Source of the DNA: Gaiellasilicea sp037721555
Lineage (GTDB): Bacteria; Actinomycetota; Thermoleophilia; Gaiellales; Gaiellaceae
DNA length: 64,000 nt
Reading direction: 5' to 3'
Assembly (NCBI GenBank): GCA_037721555.1
Contig: JBBJOI010000013.1
Span: 5,720 to 69,719 of the forward strand
The notes under the pieces were generated by a model. That model saw nothing but the letters and a program-made list of their open reading frames with translations. It was not told where the DNA came from and did not search any database. A program made the translations under genes and the position numbers. Positions 60,702 through 64,000 of this stretch are shown in pieces. Within the stretch, counting starts at the first letter, position 1. The number at the start of each line of letters is the position of its first letter.

Positions 60702-61463
60702 TTAAGAGAGCAGTAACCGCAAAGTCTTCGACTCGCCCTCATCGACGCCGAGGTACGCGCCGCGGATGACCGCCCACTTCCGCATCCGCTCCTCGTCGAG
60801 CCCCGCCGCCGCGAAGGCCGCGAGTCGCTGCTCAGTGACGTCGAGCCGCATCCGGTAGGAGAGCGGATTCCAGAGGAAGGACGGAACGTCGTACTCCGGC
60901 TCGCCGAGCATCGGTTTCGGGTCGATCGCGAGGGGTCCGCGAGCCGAGCGGAGGACGTTGTGGTGGTGGAAGTCGCCGTGAACGAGCGTCTCGCGTCCGA
61001 CCTCGAGCGAGGCGTAGAGCTCGCGCGCCAGCGGGACGAGCTCGTGCCCGTTCGCCGCGTCGAGCCACCGAGGCACATGGTCGCCGATCCAGCGAAATGG
61101 CTGCGCCGCGGGCCGCCAGAGCCGCAGCTCCGTCGCAACGGCGATCGCGGTCGCCTCCTCGTCGGCGAGGTCGGCGAGGTCGTCTCCCGGCCGCGCCCGC
61201 TCGAGCAGGAGTACTCGCCGCTCGCGGTCGCGGCGCAGGAGCCGCACTGCGCCGTCGCCGTCCCAGAGCTCGAGCGCCTCGGCCTCCTCGTCCGACTCGT
61301 CGTCCTCTGGGGGCGTCACCTTCAGCACCGCTTCCTCTCCGGCCGGCGCCACGTACGAGTAGCGCGCGAGCGTGAACGGCTCTCCCAGCGCGACGCCCCA
61401 CTCGGCCGCGACCTCATGCGCAGTCCGCTCGAGCGGGGCGAGATCCGGCCGGTCGTCGCTCAC
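60702..61463 (-). CDS. Aminoglycoside/hydroxyurea kinase-like phosphotransferase
   Basis: A 253 aa APH-fold kinase related to the APH(6)/hydroxyurea kinase group: YVAPAGEEAVLKVTPP carries the ATP lysine, LLLERARPGDDLADL the hinge, TLVHGDFHHHNVLRS the catalytic loop and LAIDPKPMLGEPEYDVPSFLWNP the metal-binding Asp. A TAGATT box stands six bases before GTG 61463. Resistance activity cannot be assumed; chromosomal members often have unknown substrates. Confidence 0.85.
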   Translation of the reverse strand: MSDDRPDLAPLERTAHEVAAEWGVALGEPFTLARYSYVAPAGEEAVLKVTPPEDDESDEEAEALELWDGDGAVRLLRRDRERRVLLLERARPGDDLADLADEEATAIAVATELRLWRPAAQPFRWIGDHVPRWLDAANGHELVPLARELYASLEVGRETLVHGDFHHHNVLRSARGPLAIDPKPMLGEPEYDVPSFLWNPLSYRMRLDVTEQRLAAFAAAGLDEERMRKWAVIRGAYLGVDEGESKTLRLLLS

Positions 61464-61469
61464 GGTGGG

Positions 61470-61475
61470 AATCTA
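61470..61475 (-). promoter_or_regulatory. -10 box of kinase gene promoter
   Basis: TAGATT on the minus strand, six bases (CCCACC) before the GTG at 61463. Confidence 0.5.
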
Positions 61476-61537
61476 CGGCTCTGGCAGCACTGCTCCGACG
61501 GCAGCCGGCCTCGACCACTCGCTGACGCGGCCGCCGG

Positions 61538-62698
61538 TCAGCGCAACCGCTCGACGATCATCGCCATGCCCTGACCGCCACCGACGCACATCGTCTCGAG
61601 CCCGATCGATCCGTCGAGCGTCTCGAGGTCGTTCAGCAGCGTGCACATGATCCGCGCGCCCGTCATCCCATATGGATGGCCGAGCGCGATCGCGCCACCG
61701 TGAGGGTTCACCTTCTCGGAGAAGGGATCGACGCCGACCTCCCGGCAGACCGGGATCACCTGAGCCGCAAACGCCTCGTTCAGCTCCATCACGTCGATGT
61801 CGTCGATCGTCATGCCGGCTCGGCCGAGCGCCACCCGGATCGCGTCGATCGGGCCCACACCCATGAGCTCCGGATCGACGCCGGTCACGGCGGAGGAGAT
61901 GATGCGGGCGCGCGGCTTGAACCCGAGCTCTGCGGCGCGCTCGGCCGAGGTGATCACGAGCGCGGCCGCGCCGTCGTTGAGCGGGCACGCGTTCCCCGCC
62001 GTCACCTTCCCGTCCGGCTTGAACGCGGGCTGTAGCTCCTGCAGCTTCTCGTACGTCGAGCTCGCACGAGGACCGTCGTCGGCGGAGACGACGGCTCCGT
62101 CCTCCTTCGTGTACGGCGTCAGCTCGCGCGCGAAGAACCCTGATGCCTGGGCGGCGACGGCTCGTTCCTGGGACTGCTGCGCAAAGCGATCCATCTCGTC
62201 TCGGGAGACGTCGTAGCGCTCCGCGACGTTCTCGGCGGTCAACCCCATCGGGATGTAGACGTTCGCGATCGCGCCGTCTCCCACGAGTTGGGGGTGGAGC
62301 TCCTCGGCGTCCTTCGGGTAGCCGTCCACCTGTGAGATCGACTCGACACCCGCGGCGACATAGACGTCGCCCTCGCCCGCCTTGATCGCGTGAAAGGCCA
62401 TCCGCGCTGTCTGGAGCGAGGAGGCGCAGAAGCGGTTGACGGTCGTCCCGGGCACCCGCTTCGGCAGCCCGGCCAAGAGCGCCGCGCGGCGTGCGAGGTT
62501 CATGCCCTGCTTGTCCTGCGGGAAGCCGCAGCCGACCATCACGTCGACGATCTCGTTCGGATCCAGCGCTTCGGCCTGCTCGACCGCCTCTCTGATCGCG
62601 AACGCGAGCAGGTCATCGGGCCGCACATCCATCAGCGACCCCTTTCCGGCGCGGCCGATGGGCGTACGAACCGCACTCACGACGACGGCTTCGGGCAT
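61538..62698 (-). CDS. Acetyl-CoA acyltransferase (thiolase)
   Basis: A 386 aa thiolase for the last step of beta-oxidation (or the reverse condensation). The nucleophile Cys is in TTVNRFCASSLQ, the catalytic His in NPHGGAIALGHPYGMTGAR, and the second Cys in LETMCVGGGQGMAM. The N-terminal VVVSAVRTPIGRAGKGS is typical. ATG 62698 has a good Shine-Dalgarno, AAGGGAG. It follows an acyl-CoA dehydrogenase gene across a short repeated spacer. Confidence 0.94.
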   Translation of the reverse strand: MPEAVVVSAVRTPIGRAGKGSLMDVRPDDLLAFAIREAVEQAEALDPNEIVDVMVGCGFPQDKQGMNLARRAALLAGLPKRVPGTTVNRFCASSLQTARMAFHAIKAGEGDVYVAAGVESISQVDGYPKDAEELHPQLVGDGAIANVYIPMGLTAENVAERYDVSRDEMDRFAQQSQERAVAAQASGFFARELTPYTKEDGAVVSADDGPRASSTYEKLQELQPAFKPDGKVTAGNACPLNDGAAALVITSAERAAELGFKPRARIISSAVTGVDPELMGVGPIDAIRVALGRAGMTIDDIDVMELNEAFAAQVIPVCREVGVDPFSEKVNPHGGAIALGHPYGMTGARIMCTLLNDLETLDGSIGLETMCVGGGQGMAMIVERLR

Positions 62699-62707
62699 CT
62701 TCTCTCC

Positions 62708-62781
62708 CTTTGGTAAAAGGCGCTGGCGTAGGTAAAGGCGCTGGCTTAGGTAAAGAGGCGCTGACTTATGTAAAGGCGCTG
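62708..62781 (-). repeat. Four tandem copies of the ACAD gene end
   Basis: On the minus strand, CAGCGCCTTTACATAAGT (end of the ACAD gene with its TAA) is followed by three degenerate copies, 18-20 bp each (CAGCGCCTCTTTACCTAAGC, CAGCGCCTTTACCTACGC, CAGCGCCTTTTACCAAAG). The last runs into the thiolase Shine-Dalgarno. Confidence 0.75.
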
Positions 62782-63917
62782 TGACCGGTGAGGGCGCGGC
62801 CGACGATGAGGGTCTGGATCTGACTCGTTCCTTCGTACAGGGTCGTAACGCGCGCATCGCGCAGATATTTCGCCACCGGATACTCGTCCAAGTAGCCGTA
62901 GCCGCCGAGCACCTGCACGGCTCCATTGGCGGCCCGTACCGCCGCCTCGCTCGCATACCACTTGGCCACCGCGGCCTCCGTCGTGTACGGGCGCCCGGCG
63001 TCAGCGAGCGCCGCTGCCTTCCACGTCAGCAAGCGAGCCGCCTCCGTCTCGACGTGCATCTCGGCGAGGAGCTGCTGAACGAGTTGAAAGCCCGCAATCG
63101 GACGCTTGAACGCGTGCCGTTCTGCGGCGTAGCCGACGCACGCGTCGAGGCAGCCCTGTGCGATCCCGACGCAGCCGGCCGCAAGCGAGATGCGGCCGTT
63201 GTCGAGCGCGGACATCGCCACCTTGAACCCCTGTCCCTCCTCACCGAGCCGATCGAGATCGGAGACGCGAACCCCGTCGAGCGACAGCTCGGCCGTGTCC
63301 TGTGCGCGCAGGCCGAGCTTGCCCTTCATCGGTGCGGCCGCGAAGCCGTCGGCGTCCGTCGGGACGAGGAAAGCGGTGATGCCGCGCGGCCCCTCCTCGC
63401 CCGTGCGGGCGAAGACGATCGCGGTGCTCGCCCACGAGCCGAGGGTGATGAAGACCTTCGACCCGGTGAGCACCCACTCGGCGGCGTCGCGGACTGCCCG
63501 CGTGGCCAAAGCGGCCGCGTCCGAGCCGCAACCGGGCTCGGTGAGCGCGTAACAGCCGAGTGCCTCGCCGCTCGCGAGCCGCGGCAGGAGTGCCGCTTTC
63601 TGCTCCTCGCTCCCCCACTTCGCCACCGTCTTGCCGAAGAGGCCGTTCGAGACGGAGACGATGCCGCGCACCGACGAGTCGGCTCGACCCAGCTCCTCGC
63701 AGAGCAGGCAGTAGGAGACCGAGTCGAGGCCTCCGCCGCCGAGTTCCTCGGGCAGCGCAGCGGCCAGGAAGCCCGCCTCCGAGAGGGTGTCGACAACGGA
63801 GCGCGGGAGCTCCTCCGCGTCGTCCCACTCGCGCGCGTGCGGTGCGAGCTCGCGCTCGCAGAGCTCGCGCGCGGTCGCGCGAATCAACTCCTGGTCGGGC
63901 GTGAGCGTGAAATCCAT
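62766..63917 (-). CDS. Acyl-CoA dehydrogenase
   Basis: A 383 aa short/medium-chain type ACAD: CYALTEPGCGSDAAALATRA and EWVLTGSKVFITLG bind FAD and substrate, GVGIAQGCLDACVGYAAERHAF-like helix region follows, and the catalytic Glu is in TTLYEGTSQIQTLIVGRAL. ATG 63917 fits the family start (MDFTLTPDQELIRATAREL). It lies upstream of the thiolase gene, so both likely serve one beta-oxidation route. Confidence 0.93.
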   Translation of the reverse strand: MDFTLTPDQELIRATARELCERELAPHAREWDDAEELPRSVVDTLSEAGFLAAALPEELGGGGLDSVSYCLLCEELGRADSSVRGIVSVSNGLFGKTVAKWGSEEQKAALLPRLASGEALGCYALTEPGCGSDAAALATRAVRDAAEWVLTGSKVFITLGSWASTAIVFARTGEEGPRGITAFLVPTDADGFAAAPMKGKLGLRAQDTAELSLDGVRVSDLDRLGEEGQGFKVAMSALDNGRISLAAGCVGIAQGCLDACVGYAAERHAFKRPIAGFQLVQQLLAEMHVETEAARLLTWKAAALADAGRPYTTEAAVAKWYASEAAVRAANGAVQVLGGYGYLDEYPVAKYLRDARVTTLYEGTSQIQTLIVGRALTGHSAFT

Positions 63918-63932
63918 GGGAGAACAGTCGGG

Positions 63933-64000
63933 GGGGGGGGGGGGCGGGCCCCCCCCGCCCCCCCCGCCCCCCCCCGCCCGCCCGGGGGGCCGGGGGCGCC
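63933..64000. other. G/C homopolymer tail
   Basis: About 68 bases of almost pure G and C runs (for example a run of 14 or more G near 63934) with no coding or structural sense. It is most easily explained as low-quality sequence at a contig end. Confidence 0.7.

Overview
This is a gene-dense, very GC-rich chromosomal segment of an actinobacterial type. A fused F420 cofactor synthase (fbiC), an F420-dependent oxidoreductase, hrcA-dnaJ, the era-cdd-dgk/PAP2-ybeY-phoH order and many acyl-CoA dehydrogenases suggest class Thermoleophilia (Gaiellales/Solirubrobacterales-like). That placement is inferred from gene content, not from a marker search. The last ~70 bases are almost pure G/C runs and look like a contig end or sequencing artefact. 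No rRNA, tRNA, CRISPR array or insertion sequence was seen.

Layout. 1-4193 (minus): deoC, a full aldehyde dehydrogenase, a non-catalytic half-size aldehyde dehydrogenase and a truncated hydrolase, with one or two unusual small ORFs between them. 4242-6291 (plus): a YpfJ-type zinc protease and a lipoprotein. 6327-10089 (minus): era, cdd, a DgkA-PAP2 fusion, ybeY and phoH. 10082-10768: a vapBC-like toxin-antitoxin pair. 10795-21301 (minus): a kinase-like protein, yqeY, a HIT protein, mtaB-like, prmA, dnaJ, hrcA, hemW, lepA and murJ. 21403: rpsT (plus). 21736-28087 (minus): holA, comEC, comEA and leuS. 28214: lysA (plus). 29498-35343 (minus): a his operon (TrpR-like regulator, hisG, hisD, a hisC-hisB fusion, hisH, hisF, hisIE). 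hisA leaves the same control region on the plus strand, followed by a DsbA/FrnE-like gene with an in-frame UGA. 37292-39646: fbiC. 39842-43328: a branched-chain amino-acid ABC transporter without its binding protein. 43432-58495: an acyl-CoA desaturase and a large lipid/acyl-CoA catabolism region. 59145-63917 (minus): a sulfite-oxidase-fold molybdoenzyme, a kinase, a thiolase and an acyl-CoA dehydrogenase.

The main discoveries are regulatory or recoding events. (1) The DsbA/FrnE-like ORF at 36085-36690 has UGA where the first Cys of CxxC belongs (UPFC), followed by a hairpin with a GGU apical loop typical of a bacterial SECIS; a selenoprotein is the best reading. (2) leuS is preceded by a tiny leader ORF (MKQLLL), a GC-rich hairpin and an intrinsic terminator, the architecture of leucine-responsive attenuation. 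Its presumed -10 box coincides with the start codon of divergent lysA. (3) The his operon and hisA diverge from 22 bp in which the two -10 boxes overlap inside a palindrome, next to a TrpR-like gene. (4) About ten genes have a TANNNT box exactly 6-7 bp before the start codon, consistent with widespread leaderless transcription.

The acyl-CoA region combines a ligase, dehydrogenases (including a probable alpha/beta pair), a hydratase, SDRs and a thiolase with a phosphotransferase/DUF6285-like pair resembling LvaA/LvaB of the 4-hydroxyacid pathway, so 4-hydroxyacyl-CoA breakdown is a reasonable hypothesis.
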